Positions 32,631 through 43,100 of a DNA stretch of 64,000 nt are shown here, piece by piece. The stretch spans positions 1 through 64,000 of the IMG/VR virus record IMGVR_UViG_3300045017_000165; one strand, 5' to 3'. Both the position numbers and the translations under genes were made by a program. Source of the stretch: a virus. Position 1 is the first letter of the stretch, and every line of letters starts with the position of its first letter. Below the pieces are notes generated by a model that worked only from the letters and a program-made list of their open reading frames with translations, did no database searches and was not told where the DNA came from.

Positions 32631-34454
32631 ATGAGCTCAGATCCATCACAACCAAGCGGTAATGTAGATCCGAATCTCAGGATGTCCTACGAACGTGGTA
32701 GGACGCGCTACCCCTCGCCATTTTTTGACGTCTCTCAGCAATACATCCCGCCCACAGTTAAAGAGATGTTTAAGTGGGTATACTTCTACGCCACCAACAA
32801 CTCATTTCTAGGACCAGCTCTTAATAAGATCGCCCGCTATCCGATCACAGATCTAATCATAGAAGACCACAACGCTAAGGTAGCTGATAACTGGAAAACC
32901 CTACTGAATAACACTCTTCAAATTAAGACCTTCGAGATGGAAGTAAATCTCGACCTCACTACTTACGGCAACGCTTTCGTTTCTATCAACTATCCGTTCT
33001 CTCGCTTCTTGGTGTGTCAGGGGTGCAAGCACCGTCACCCATGGAAAACAGTTTCTAAGCGAATAGAAAACCTCTCAATCAAAATTAAATGTCACAAATG
33101 CGGTTACAACGGGATCGCTAAGATTCATGATGTTCAGTATAAGTCCGCTGAAGGTGTGCGGCTTATAAGACTTAATCCAGAATTTATCGACATTAAGTAT
33201 AACGACTCCACCGGCAGACATGTTTACCTATACTCAATACCGGATAAGCTAAAACGCATGATCATGTCGGGTGATTCCGACATCATCGAGGACACACCTG
33301 AAATCTATCTCGAGTCCATTAGACAAAAGAAAAAGATTAGGCTTAGCAATCAAAATGTTTTTCACCTCAAAAGACCATCCCTTGCCGGCAAAGACATGGG
33401 TTGGGGAATGCCGCTAATCGCTACAGCGCTGAAAGACTTGTTTCACTACTATACACTTCGTCGTGGACAAGAAGCTGTAATGTTGGAACACATCACTCCG
33501 TTTGATATTTTGTTCCCACAAGCTAACGGAAAATTCGACCCGTACGTTCATTCCGACCTCACTTCATGGAAAGCTGAAATTCAAAGACAAATCGCAGCTA
33601 AACGTAAAGATCCGAACTACAAAGCGGTTCTTCCATTCCCTGTGGGATTTGAACGAATCGGCGGTGATGGCAAAAATCTAATGCTCACTCCGGAGCTAGA
33701 TTTTCTCGCCAAGACCATCATCGGAACTTGCGGTATTCCGCAAGAATTCGTGTACGGCGGTACAATGAACTGGTCCGGATCTTCCGTAGCACTTCGTACG
33801 CTCGAAAACGAATTTCTCCACCACCGCTCACAGCTACTTCAAATGATTATCTGGATAGTCGATCGTCTTAGAGTTTATCTTGATATTATGCCTCCCAAGT
33901 CAATCAAGTTCTCTGACTTCAAGATGGCTGATGATATGCAAAAACTTCAGCTGCTCTTCAACGCTGCCGATAAAGACAAACTCGACTGGGAAACGATCTT
34001 TAAAGAATTGGGCTACGACTACGAAGTGGTTAAGCGTAAGATCGAAGAGCAAAAGCTCTTTGAGGCGAAACTTACAGAGGTACAGTTGGTAAGGCAGGCG
34101 GAAGCTCAAGCCAAAGCTCAACAAGTCGCTTTAAGATATCAGCAAAAAGTTCAGGGCTCTGAACAGCCACAGACAGAACAAGAAGCCGCTCAGGAGTCCA
34201 TACAAGAAACGACAATTCAAGCTTGGGCAAAACGCCTTGCTGCACAATCAGTAGAACAACAGCAGCAAGCACTAGCTAGACTAGAGCAGCAAGATCCGCA
34301 ATTCGCTGCTAAGATCAAAGCAGCGCTAGCTGGGTTGTCACAAACACAACCAGCAACTTCTACCAAAACCACACAGAAACCAAAAGCTGGTGAACAGATA
34401 GATATGCGGCAAGCACCGGAGCAAAAACCTCCGCGCAGACAGGGAGGCATCTAA
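32631..34454 (+). CDS. Portal protein with inserted zinc ribbon
   Basis: A 607-residue portal protein, the dodecameric ring at the capsid vertex through which DNA is packaged. Signs: the order N-terminal 'PPTVKEMFKWVYFYATNN', the wing-to-clip region, a 'CGIPQEFVYGGTMNWSGSSVA' segment typical of phage portals, the 'LRTLENEFL' helix, and a long Gln/Ala-rich C-terminal tail (about 480-607). Residues 124-158 hold a zinc ribbon with two C-x2-C pairs ('CQGC' and 'CHKC'), an insertion not found in most portals. The terminase lies 18 kb away at 52318, with the polymerase and spike between. Confidence 0.85.
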   Translation: MSSDPSQPSGNVDPNLRMSYERGRTRYPSPFFDVSQQYIPPTVKEMFKWVYFYATNNSFLGPALNKIARYPITDLIIEDHNAKVADNWKTLLNNTLQIKTFEMEVNLDLTTYGNAFVSINYPFSRFLVCQGCKHRHPWKTVSKRIENLSIKIKCHKCGYNGIAKIHDVQYKSAEGVRLIRLNPEFIDIKYNDSTGRHVYLYSIPDKLKRMIMSGDSDIIEDTPEIYLESIRQKKKIRLSNQNVFHLKRPSLAGKDMGWGMPLIATALKDLFHYYTLRRGQEAVMLEHITPFDILFPQANGKFDPYVHSDLTSWKAEIQRQIAAKRKDPNYKAVLPFPVGFERIGGDGKNLMLTPELDFLAKTIIGTCGIPQEFVYGGTMNWSGSSVALRTLENEFLHHRSQLLQMIIWIVDRLRVYLDIMPPKSIKFSDFKMADDMQKLQLLFNAADKDKLDWETIFKELGYDYEVVKRKIEEQKLFEAKLTEVQLVRQAEAQAKAQQVALRYQQKVQGSEQPQTEQEAAQESIQETTIQAWAKRLAAQSVEQQQQALARLEQQDPQFAAKIKAALAGLSQTQPATSTKTTQKPKAGEQIDMRQAPEQKPPRRQGGI

Positions 34455-34840
34455 TGCTACAAGAACCACAAAAAGGAGCGCTACCTGTAGCGCTTGAAGA
34501 AGCGTCTCACTTAGAGAAAAGCCCGGCGGTTCAAGGGTTTCTGGCTGGTTTGAAGGGAGCGCTATTCGGAGCTCCCGCAGCGGGGTTTATCCAAGCGGTT
34601 CGTGGTAAGGCTCCCATTCCAGCCGCCATTCTCGGTGGATTAGGCGCAGGTCTCGCAATGGGTCTAGCTAAGTATCTAAAACAAAACGTTGAGAACGTAG
34701 AAACCGAAAGCGATATTAGATGGCATGCTGCCCGTATCAAGCAAAGAGAGCCACTATTCTTCATGCCGCCAGCTCAACATATGGGATCGATCTTCTCTAA
34801 ATTCCACTCTAGAGCGCATCTACCAGACGCAGAGAACTAA
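34454..34840 (+). CDS. Small protein with Gly/Ala-rich hydrophobic core, 128 residues
   Basis: Start shares one base with the portal stop. A 'HLEKSPAVQGFLAGLKGALFG' stretch is followed by a Gly/Ala-rich hydrophobic segment ('AAILGGLGAGLAMGLAKYL', about 55-74) and a polar tail. It may insert in a membrane or pack in the capsid. It recalls glycine-zipper segments of internal virion proteins that help DNA ejection. No family recognised. Confidence 0.55.
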   Translation: MLQEPQKGALPVALEEASHLEKSPAVQGFLAGLKGALFGAPAAGFIQAVRGKAPIPAAILGGLGAGLAMGLAKYLKQNVENVETESDIRWHAARIKQREPLFFMPPAQHMGSIFSKFHSRAHLPDAEN

Positions 34841-34843
34841 TCC

Positions 34844-35059
34844 ATGGCGTTTATTGAGCGAACCACTCGAGCGGTTAGACGGTTTAATATTAACGATGCC
34901 GAAGAGCTCGAGCAGTACAACAGCCTTATTCGAGACCCCAAGGTAAAGGTGATTAGAGACCAGGTACTGACTCAATCCGAAAGCCACTTTGAAGAGGGTT
35001 TTAGCACTACCACTACGAACCATATTGTACTAGTGGAGGTTGAGATATGTTCTTTGTAA
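34844..35059 (+). CDS. Hypothetical protein, 71 residues
   Basis: Begins 'MAFIERTTRAVRRFNIND', a variant N-terminus that shares the 'MAFI' opening with the 35865 protein but lacks KTA. The rest is a polar helix and a strand 'NHIVLVEVEI'. It ends inside the start of the 35047 gene, whose ribosome binding site (GGAGG) lies in its last codons. Function unknown. Confidence 0.5.
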   Translation: MAFIERTTRAVRRFNINDAEELEQYNSLIRDPKVKVIRDQVLTQSESHFEEGFSTTTTNHIVLVEVEICSL

Positions 35060-35277
35060 GGGGATTCGCAAAGACTGCCGCTCCACTTGGCGACAACGCA
35101 TTTATAGGAGATACGGGCGGTAAATCTGACATTGCAGACACCACCGCGACTCAACTAAAATGGGAAACTAGTTCAGGTGCGTCCCCCGAAAATATTGGCT
35201 ATAATGAGCCAGAAGATCTTAACACACGTAAAAAGATTCGCAGTCTTTTTAGAAAACCACGGAGACTCGTCAGATGA
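35047..35277 (+). CDS. Small protein with F..GFAKTA N-terminus, 76 residues
   Basis: Begins 'MFFVRGFAKTAAPLGDN'. A GGAGG site sits 9 bases before the ATG. The body is acidic and polar, and the last 12 residues are basic ('KKIRSLFRKPRRLVR'). It has the shared N-terminal motif of this gene group and the same type of basic tail as the 31621 product. Stop overlaps the next start by 4 bases. Confidence 0.65.
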   Translation: MFFVRGFAKTAAPLGDNAFIGDTGGKSDIADTTATQLKWETSSGASPENIGYNEPEDLNTRKKIRSLFRKPRRLVR

Positions 35278-35666
35278 CTAACTTCGTCAATGGCTTTGAA
35301 AAAACAGCGGCTAAAGCTCAAGCGGCTTCTAAAGCAATGGACACAGCAAAGAAAATTTTGCATGGCGGTAAAGATGTTGCCGTGGCGTTTGGTAAGGGTG
35401 TTAAAAGTTCTGGCGGGCATACGGTTAGCGACGTGCTCAAGCTTAAAGGTCTTTATTCAACTCCCGCAGAAGCTATCAAGCGCTCTGGTGGCATTCATAA
35501 AGCACTAACTACAGTTCAGGGTCGCAAAGCACTTTCAGAAGCAGCTGGAAAAGTACTTCCACAAGCCGTAGCTGCTGGAGCTTACGGAGCTGGCGCTAAA
35601 AAACTTTACGATGCTACTCTTGGTTCTGATAATCAGAGTGCTGCATCTATGGGGTACTATCAATGA
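35274..35666 (+). CDS. Small basic protein with F..GFEKTA N-terminus, 130 residues
   Basis: Begins 'MTNFVNGFEKTAAKAQ'. A Lys/Ala-rich helical body follows ('SKAMDTAKKILHGGKDVAV'), then a Gly/Ala-rich stretch ('QAVAAGAYGAGAKKLYDATL'). Its middle, 'GGIHKALTTVQGRKALSEAAG', resembles 'KRKLQTVRGQKEFKEAFREK' in the 44844 product, so these two may be true paralogues and not only share the signal. It may be a capsid-internal, DNA-associated protein. Confidence 0.65.
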   Translation: MTNFVNGFEKTAAKAQAASKAMDTAKKILHGGKDVAVAFGKGVKSSGGHTVSDVLKLKGLYSTPAEAIKRSGGIHKALTTVQGRKALSEAAGKVLPQAVAAGAYGAGAKKLYDATLGSDNQSAASMGYYQ

Positions 35667-35863
35667 ACTTCCTAAAATCGTTTAAAAAAGTGGCTATGGA
35701 AAAAGTGGCTGAGCCACCAATCCCAGGAACGGGGATGGACAAACTTTTGAAAGGGTTGCGTGGTACTTTTGGTGGGCAACCTAAACCCCCAAAAACCACG
35801 ATGGTAACTCCACCACCGACAACGCCTAAGCCTTTAGCACCAGTTAAACCGCTGAGCTCATAA
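35663..35863 (+). CDS. Small Pro-rich protein with F..SFKKVA N-terminus, 66 residues
   Basis: Begins 'MNFLKSFKKVAMEKVAEPP', a divergent form of the shared motif. The rest is proline- and threonine-rich ('PKPPKTTMVTPPPTTPKPL') and probably unstructured. It overlaps the previous stop by 4 bases and is followed by a sister protein with the same layout. Confidence 0.6.
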   Translation: MNFLKSFKKVAMEKVAEPPIPGTGMDKLLKGLRGTFGGQPKPPKTTMVTPPPTTPKPLAPVKPLSS

Positions 35864-35864
35864 C

Positions 35865-36044
35865 ATGGCATTCATTAAGTCGTTTGAAAAAACCGCAGCC
35901 ATTAAGCTCGCGCAAACCATTAATGAACGTATTGGGAATCCCTTCGGAAAAGTCACTCCGAAAACTCCGCCTCCACCACCAGCGGCACCAGCCAATGTTG
36001 GGCAGGGTAAAACGATCGGTCAGATGATTGGTTTTCCTGGCTAA
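35865..36044 (+). CDS. Small Pro-rich protein with F..SFEKTA N-terminus, 59 residues
   Basis: Starts one base after the previous stop. It begins 'MAFIKSFEKTAAIKLAQ', has a proline run ('PKTPPPPPAAPA') in the middle and ends 'GQMIGFPG'. With the 35663 product it looks like a tandem duplication in which only the N-terminal signal and the proline-rich character have been kept. It closes the portal operon before a bidirectional terminator. Confidence 0.65.
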   Translation: MAFIKSFEKTAAIKLAQTINERIGNPFGKVTPKTPPPPPAAPANVGQGKTIGQMIGFPG

Positions 36045-36069
36045 GCTACCCGGAAATTCCGGATAGCTA

Positions 36070-36104
36070 AAAACAAAACGTAGTGATCAGCTACGTTTTG
36101 TTTT
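36070..36104. terminator. Bidirectional terminator between convergent genes
   Basis: A perfect 14-bp stem (AAAACAAAACGTAG with CTACGTTTTGTTTT) around a 7-base loop. A-rich on the left and T-rich on the right, it can work on both strands. A second, smaller inverted repeat with CCGGAA and TTCCGG lies just before it at 36045-36065. Confidence 0.88.
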
Positions 36105-36114
36105 ATTGCACGGG

Positions 36115-36546
36115 TCATTTTCGCTTTCTTTTTAATTTCGCAAGATTAATCCTTTCGATGAACTTGCGGTGTTTCTTATTGTAGTGCGATTTTAAACGTC
36201 CCTCATCGCGGTAGGTTTTTCCGCAATGTTCGCAAATGAACTCTCCCTTCGGATAGGCGTTATCTACTGTGCTCCAATCCAGTTCGTATTTAGCGTGATG
36301 TAGCTGGATTATCTTTTTATATTGTTCAATGGTGCTATCGATGGCTTCCTTGTTGTTTTTAGCGAACTCCATGTAGTCTGGGCAATCTTTCTTACAAACT
36401 CCTTTAGCTCTAAGAACAGTGCAAACTCTGCTGTCCTTGATATGCGCAAAAAGCGCGCAGTGAATACTTCTATAGGGAATACCTTTTTTAATTACGGCTT
36501 TTCTATTAAAGTCCTTAATCTCTCCCTGCTTCTTACGTAGTTTCAT
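36115..36546 (-). CDS. C2H2 zinc-finger protein
   Basis: A basic protein of about 143 residues. Near its C-terminus is a C2H2 zinc finger: 'CEHCGKTYRDEGRLKSHYNKKH' pattern, with Cys pair, 12-residue spacing and His pair. A further Cys/His-rich region ('CKKDCPDYMEF' and 'C.VLRAKGVC') lies upstream. The ends are Lys/Arg-rich. This fits a DNA- or RNA-binding regulator. The start is uncertain: the ATG at 36546 has AGAAGG very close to it, while an in-frame TTG at 36576 overlaps the upstream gene. It forms a two-gene leftward island with 36570-37064. Confidence 0.7.
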   Translation of the reverse strand: MKLRKKQGEIKDFNRKAVIKKGIPYRSIHCALFAHIKDSRVCTVLRAKGVCKKDCPDYMEFAKNNKEAIDSTIEQYKKIIQLHHAKYELDWSTVDNAYPKGEFICEHCGKTYRDEGRLKSHYNKKHRKFIERINLAKLKRKRK

Positions 36547-36569
36547 ACCTTCTGCACCCCGCGCAGTTA

Positions 36570-37064
36570 TCACCAAGGAGCGACATTATGCGGAGAGGAA
36601 CCATTATTTCCATAAGCTACGTGCTGAAATGGGTCGTTCCTAGTGCCAGAGCCACCTAGCGCACTATATTGCTGCTGTGGGGTCTGCTGCTGAATACTCG
36701 CGCTCTTACCTGCGTATAAAACTCCTCCGGTCGAGATCTCCAGCGCCGGCTTTCCCTTCTTTACTAGTGAGTCCATGATAGAATTCATAATCATAGCGCA
36801 CAGCTCAACTATAAACTTAAACACCGCAAGCTCGATCGCTCTAATTACAAACTCAACCAGCATTGATTTCAACCTGGTGGCGATCTCGCGTAGCTTGCCG
36901 AGCCAAGCGTGATCTTTCCGCTTCTTAGCCAGCTTCACTTGAGACTGGATCTTAAAAGCAGCTTTTAGCATGTCTTTTGCTTCTCCCAGCATCTCCTCCT
37001 TGCTTTCTGACTGCTCATCCGCCCCTCCAAAATCAAATGGATTTACCACTGCCGAACTAGTCAT
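36570..37064 (-). CDS. Hypothetical membrane-associated protein, 164 residues
   Basis: Acidic N-terminus ('DFGGADEQSESKEEMLGEAK'), a basic helix, a hydrophobic helical stretch ('IELAVFKFIVELCAMIMNSIM', about 80-100) and a Gln/Gly-rich tail. An AAGGAG site lies 8 bases upstream. A CGATATAAG motif at 37124 precedes it, with a bulged hairpin in the leader. Family unknown. Confidence 0.6.
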   Translation of the reverse strand: MTSSAVVNPFDFGGADEQSESKEEMLGEAKDMLKAAFKIQSQVKLAKKRKDHAWLGKLREIATRLKSMLVEFVIRAIELAVFKFIVELCAMIMNSIMDSLVKKGKPALEISTGGVLYAGKSASIQQQTPQQQYSALGGSGTRNDPFQHVAYGNNGSSPHNVAPW

Positions 37065-37123
37065 AAGTACAGCTCCTTGTTATGGGTTGTTGGTTAAGGT
37101 AAACTCATACCGAATGGTTTCAC

Positions 37124-37145
37124 CTATTAAACTTATATCGTTAAC
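37124..37145 (-). promoter_or_regulatory. Leftward promoter motif (CGATATAAG type)
   Basis: Minus strand reads CGATATAAGTTTAATAGG, the same downstream TTTAATAGG as the motif at 60251. It drives the 37064 and 36546 genes and lies back to back with the polymerase gene. Confidence 0.5.
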
Positions 37146-37176
37146 TCAACTATTTTTGCCCTCCGGTTGGTAAGAC

Positions 37177-40100
37177 ATGAGAACATTTCACGGCTCCGCG
37201 CAATTCGATGCATTGAAAACTACTGTTACTGATGCGTACAAAAAACTATTTCCAGTTTATGCCAAGGGGCAGGAAGGCAAGAGTCCGTCACTCCACTTAA
37301 AGAATATTTGGGTAGATGATGCAGAGCTGGATCCCAACAACTTTACAGATCAGAAAAAAACTAAGCTCGCAGGAAGAACTTGGGGAGCTCCCGTATTTGC
37401 GGACATCGAATTGAAAGACCCCTCAGGTCATGTCATTGACAAACTAGATAAAATTCGCATCTCAACCATTCCAAGGCTAACCCCGCGTGGCTCCTACTTG
37501 GTGCAAGGTAGTGAATATCAGATAGCCAATCAGTTCCGCAGAAAGGCGGGCGTGTACGTTCTACCCATGGCTACTGGGGATCAGTTCAAGGCGGTGTTCA
37601 ACGTTCTGGGAGAAGGCTCACGCAACTTTGAAGTACACCTTGATCCTAAGTCCAATAAGTACGCACTAAAGGTAGGGCAGGGGTTCATGCCCCTCTACCC
37701 GTTCTTAAACGCGCTCGGTGCAAAAGACGATGACCTGAAAAAAGCTTGGGGTGAAGAGGTGTTCGCAGCCAATAAAGTTGACCCCAATAAGCACGTACAG
37801 AAATTGGCTGAAAAACTTACGCGAGTAAAGACAGACAACAAACAGACAGCCATCGAAGCGCTCCATAACTTCGGCAAAGCAGCGAAGCTAGATCCCTCTA
37901 TTACCGAGCTAACTCTTGGTAAAAGTTACGCGCAGCTCGATCAGCACGCGATAATCGCAGCCAGCAAAAAACTAAAGGACGTTTACCACGGCGTAGTCGA
38001 ACACGATGATCCCGAGAACATCCTCTTTAAAGAAGTTCTATCAGTTGAAGACATGCTTCACGATAAGCTTACCAGTAAAACCCAAACTGATGCTCTTAAG
38101 TATTCGCTATCCAGAAAGCTCGGAAAGCGCACTAAAATCAAAGACATCGTAGACTTCAGACGTCTGGCTGGTCCTGTGGAATCTTTCTTCACCTCAGACA
38201 CCAGAAGCAGTACCCCAGAGCAGTACAACCCTATCCACATGCTCTCAGAAAGTCAGAAAGTTACCCTGCGCGGTACTGGTGGCATTACTGACCCACACAC
38301 CATCACAAGTAGTGTGCGCGAAGTTCATCCATCTCACGTAGGATTCGTGGATCCGGTGCATACCCCCGAAGGTGAGAACATCGGCGTCACCATGCACCTA
38401 GCCGCTGGAGCAGTTAAAGACGGTCGCGCAATCAGAACTCCTGCAGTAAATGTACGCACTGGTAAAGAGGAACTCCTTACCCCTAAAGAACTGTACACGA
38501 AGGTAGTGGCATTCCCAGATGAAGCTAATATCTCAGATAAGGGTGTGCAGTTCAAAAATAAGCTAGTCAAAGCGCAGCGTCTTGGAAAGATGTTAGAAGC
38601 CGAGCAACACAGCGTGGACTACGTGATTCCGTCGCATACGACGATGTTCAGCTACGCTACGAATCTCGTGCCGTTCCTTCACAGCGATCAAGGTAATCGT
38701 ATCGCCATGGCTGCAAAACACTTGAGCCAAGCAATCCCACTAGTCGATCGTGATGCGCCAAACGTTCAAACTGAGGTTGCACCTGGAAAGAGTTTTCACG
38801 AGGTGATTGGTAGGCAGTTCGCGGTCCACGCCCCTGAAGACGGAGTAGTAACTAAAGTTACGTCTGACTTCATCGAGGTCGGTAAACATAAAATTCACCT
38901 CTATAATGATTTTCCGCTAAGACAAAAAACGCTCCTTCACCACGAACCGCTAGTTAAAGTGGGAGATAAAGTTAAGAAGGGTCAGCTCATCGCAGACTCC
39001 AACTTTACAAAAAATGGTACGCTTGCCCTCGGTAAGAACTTGAAAGTCGCTTACCTCCCGTATCCGGGTCTAACTTTCGACGACGGTATTGTCATCACCG
39101 AAAGTGCGGCTAAAAAACTTTCAACTGTCCAGGTGTACAAGCACGCGTTTGAAGTTGAGCCGGGAGCCAAGAAAACTGACCTCCGCATGTACTCGGCTTA
39201 CTTCCCGAACGTCATTGGAAAAGATCTGCATAAAAAGTTTGACGTTGACGGTGTCATTAAAAAAGGTGCTGTCGTAAACCCTGGGGAACTCGTAATCGCT
39301 GGTTTGAAGTATGATCTAGCCAATCCTGAACTCGCTACACTAAAGCGCATTAATAAATCCCTCGCACGTCCATGGTCAAACGCAGGACAACACTATTCGG
39401 GTGAATTCCCAGGAGTAGTGACAGATGTAGTTAAGCGTGCAGATACTGTAGAAGTCTATATTAAAGCCGTCGAGCCAGCCAGAGAATCGGACAAACTATC
39501 GGGCGTTCACGGCAATAAAGGCGTCATTACTAAAGTGATTCTCGATAGTGAAGCGCCAAGAACTAAAGACGGAAAAATACCCGACGTTATCTTGAATCCT
39601 CACGGGATCATCGGTCGTATTAACGCCGGACAAATATTTGAGTCCGCCGCAGGAAAAATTGCCGAGAAGACCGGAAAAACTTACGTGGTGAAAAACTTTA
39701 ACGGTAAGAACACCGGTAAGGAAATTCTGAAAGAACTTGAGGCTCATAATATCGATGACATGGAAGAAATGTTTCTTCCTAATGGAAAATCGATGGGCAA
39801 AGTTCACATCGGTAATCCCTATATTCTCAGACTCTCCAAAACAGGTAAGACTGGCTTCTCTGCCAGAATGCCTGGCAGCGGTTATGACCCGAACCAGCAA
39901 CCTACTAAAGGTGGTGAAGAAGGCTCTAAAGCTCTCGACCTGCTCACATTCTATTCGATGCTTTCTCACGGTGCTAAAAAAAACCTTGCAGACGCTCACC
40001 AGAAATCAGAAAAAAATGACGAGTACTGGCATGCAATTGAAATGGGAAAACCACTTCCAGCTCCACGACAAACCTACGCGTTCAACAAGTTCATCTCTCT

Positions 40101-43100
40101 GTTGCACGGTGCCGGCGTTAATACTGTTAAACAAGGTAATAACGTCATTCTCGCACCGCTAACAGATGGTGCTGTTAAAAGACTTAGTCACGGTGAAATT
40201 AAAGAACCAGAGTTTCTTCATGGAAAAGACTTAAAAGAAAAGAAGGGTGGCTTTTTCGACCCTGCGCTTACTGGTGGTAAAGCCGGCAAGAACTACACCC
40301 ACATCGAGCTGAAGGAGTATCTGCCAAATCCAGTGTTTGAGCGCCCAATCAGATCACTCTTAAATTTAACCGCTGCCGATTACGCTGATATAGTGAGTGG
40401 CACTAAACATGTTAGTACTGAGGGTAAAGTCCTGACCACTTCCGCTAAAGGGACTCTTACTGGAGGCAACGCTATCCAGCATCTTCTATCAAAGATAGAC
40501 GTAGATAAAGAAATAGAAGCTACCACCAAAAAGCTTCCTTCTATGCGAGAAGGAAACGATCTTAACCAGTTGAGCAGAAAACTTCGGTATCTGCACGCGC
40601 TTAAGGAGCTCGATCTTAAACCTCAAGACGCGTATGTTAGAAAACTAATTCCCGTTGTTCCGCCTGAATTCCGACCCATTTATGAAACGGCTAAACGTGG
40701 TTTGCAGGTGGCGCCAGTAAATGTTCTCTACCAGAACGTTGGTATCCTAAACAAGTCTCAAGATCTCCCCGTAATGTCTTTACTCGAAGATTCTGAGAAG
40801 AAGGACTTACGTACCGAGCTTTACCACTCGACTAAGACACTCGCTGGTCTCGAAGAGATCATGCGCACAAAAGAACAGCCAATAAGAGGTTTCCTATCGC
40901 AGATCACTGGTGACACACCCAAAACCAGTTTCTTCCTCAACAAGGTCATCAATAAACGACAAGACCTAGTAGGTCGCGGCGTTATTACAGCATCTCCTGA
41001 TCTCCACATCGATCAGCTAGGTATACCCGAGAAGATGGCTTGGAAAATTTTTCATCCATTTATCATTAGAGAGTTCACTTCATCCGGTATTACTCCAGAC
41101 ATCGCGAGAAAAGAAATCGAAGAGAAAACTCCCCGAGCGAAACAGTTCCTTCAGACTGCGATGGACAAGAGAACCGTTCTAATGAATCGCGCGCCGTCAC
41201 TACACAAATTCTCTATAATGGCGTTCAAGCCGACCATCACTGATGGACTTGCTATTAAAGTGCCCCCGCTAGTTCTAAAGGGGTTTGGCGGAGACTTTGA
41301 CGGAGATTTTCAACAAAATCGCGTACTTGTTCATCTCACAGAAAAAGTTTTGCTTGAGATTGAGGAGGTACTTGGGCATAGTTACGCCAAGGAGCGCGAT
41401 GTGACCGCCAGATATAAAGAATCAGTGGTGTTAAAGAAGGGCGAAAAAGTTCTCGCTATCGATCTACAAGATTTTCCTGTCGGAGCGCTGGTAGCGACTC
41501 GTGAAGCCTCGAAAGGGCAAATAGATCTCTATGAAGCTATTCCTGGTACAAACGTTATTGCGTACGATGAGCAGAGCGGACGAATCGAGTTAAAGCCGGT
41601 GACCTATTGGTCCAAGCACTACGACCGCGAAGTAGAAATCGTTACTTTAGTGTCAGGGCGTCAAATCGTAACTGATGACGACCCCAGAGCCGTGTATGGA
41701 ATTCCAGCAGGATTTCTGTCACCTGCTAGGTTTACACCAGAACACGCCGTAGCTAAAACTGTATTAGTACCGCGTGCTATAAACATTAACCCCGTTGAGT
41801 CTATCGTAACCACGTATGTAGATCTCGAGACCGAGGAAGGGGACCTACTAGCTTTACCGCTCAACGAAAATCTTGGCTACCTGATAGGAGCCGCCGCAGG
41901 AGATGGCTGGAGTGACGACAGGCACTTCTGTCTGGCGTCAATTACTCCCGAAATTCCGGCTAAAGTTTTTGCCGCTCTAAAAGATCTCGGGCTAGTTAAA
42001 CCGGACAGTAAATTCTATAAGTCGGATCGTAAACAGGCTGGGCTGGGGGACGTTAGCTCCAAGTATTCGTGTGGCGGAGCTAGACTAGCCAAGTTCATTA
42101 AGCACAGCATCGGGCATCGAGCGAAGAATAAGCACTTACCCGAGTACTTTCTGGGTGCGAGCAGAGAGTTTAGAGAAGGGTTATTTGCTGGTTTGATGGA
42201 CACGGATGGGTCAATCTCGGTATCGAACGCAAAAGATAAAGTTTCACCGCAGTTGATGGCTAACTACAGCACTAATAGCCTTCGTTTAGCGAGAGAAATC
42301 CAGCTTCTCGCGCGAACGCTGGGGATTAGAGCTAGCATTACTGCGTCCAAAACTCCTGCGGGTAATCCATGTTGGATGATGAGCTTTTCAAACGTAGACA
42401 TCAAACAGTGGGATGGTAAGAGTATGCAACATCCCGGAAAACTAGCCAAGCTCGCTAGTATCCAAGAGATAAAGAAAACCGCCTCCACAGCTAAACTCGA
42501 TATCATACCCATCACCAAAGTGTTGGCTACGTTTATCGCTAAAACATTAGGAGCTCCAAGAACCGCTCCAACCGAACACAAAAGACTCTACGGAATTGCT
42601 AATCAGGCTGCTAAAGATGGATTCGTTTCAAGGCAGTCCATCGATGCTGTCATTGAAAAGATTTCACGCAAAGTCGTAGCCTCCCATCCCGACGGTCAAA
42701 GGTGGCTGGCACTACTAGACAATCGCGATGTCACGTGGGATCGCTGCGTATCTTTCGAGCGTACGGGTATCAAAGAAACCGGCTACGATCTCACAGTGCC
42801 AGGACACGAAACTTTCATGGCTGTCGACGGTGTCATCCTCTCTAACACAAGCACCATCCACGTGCCGACAAGCGACGAAGCCGTACGAGAATCTTTCAAG
42901 ATGCTCCCTTCACAAAATCTGTTTAAGCCCGGGACCGGGGAGTTGATGATTCAACCATCGCAAGAAAACGCGATCGGTCTTTATTTCCTTTCTCAGTCAA
43001 AGGAAGGGCGCGCCAGAATAAATGCGCTACTTCCCAAAGACCACCACATCTCAGCAGCTCTTGATAAGAAGGGGCTGGGTAGTCTCTTCAACAGTCTAGC

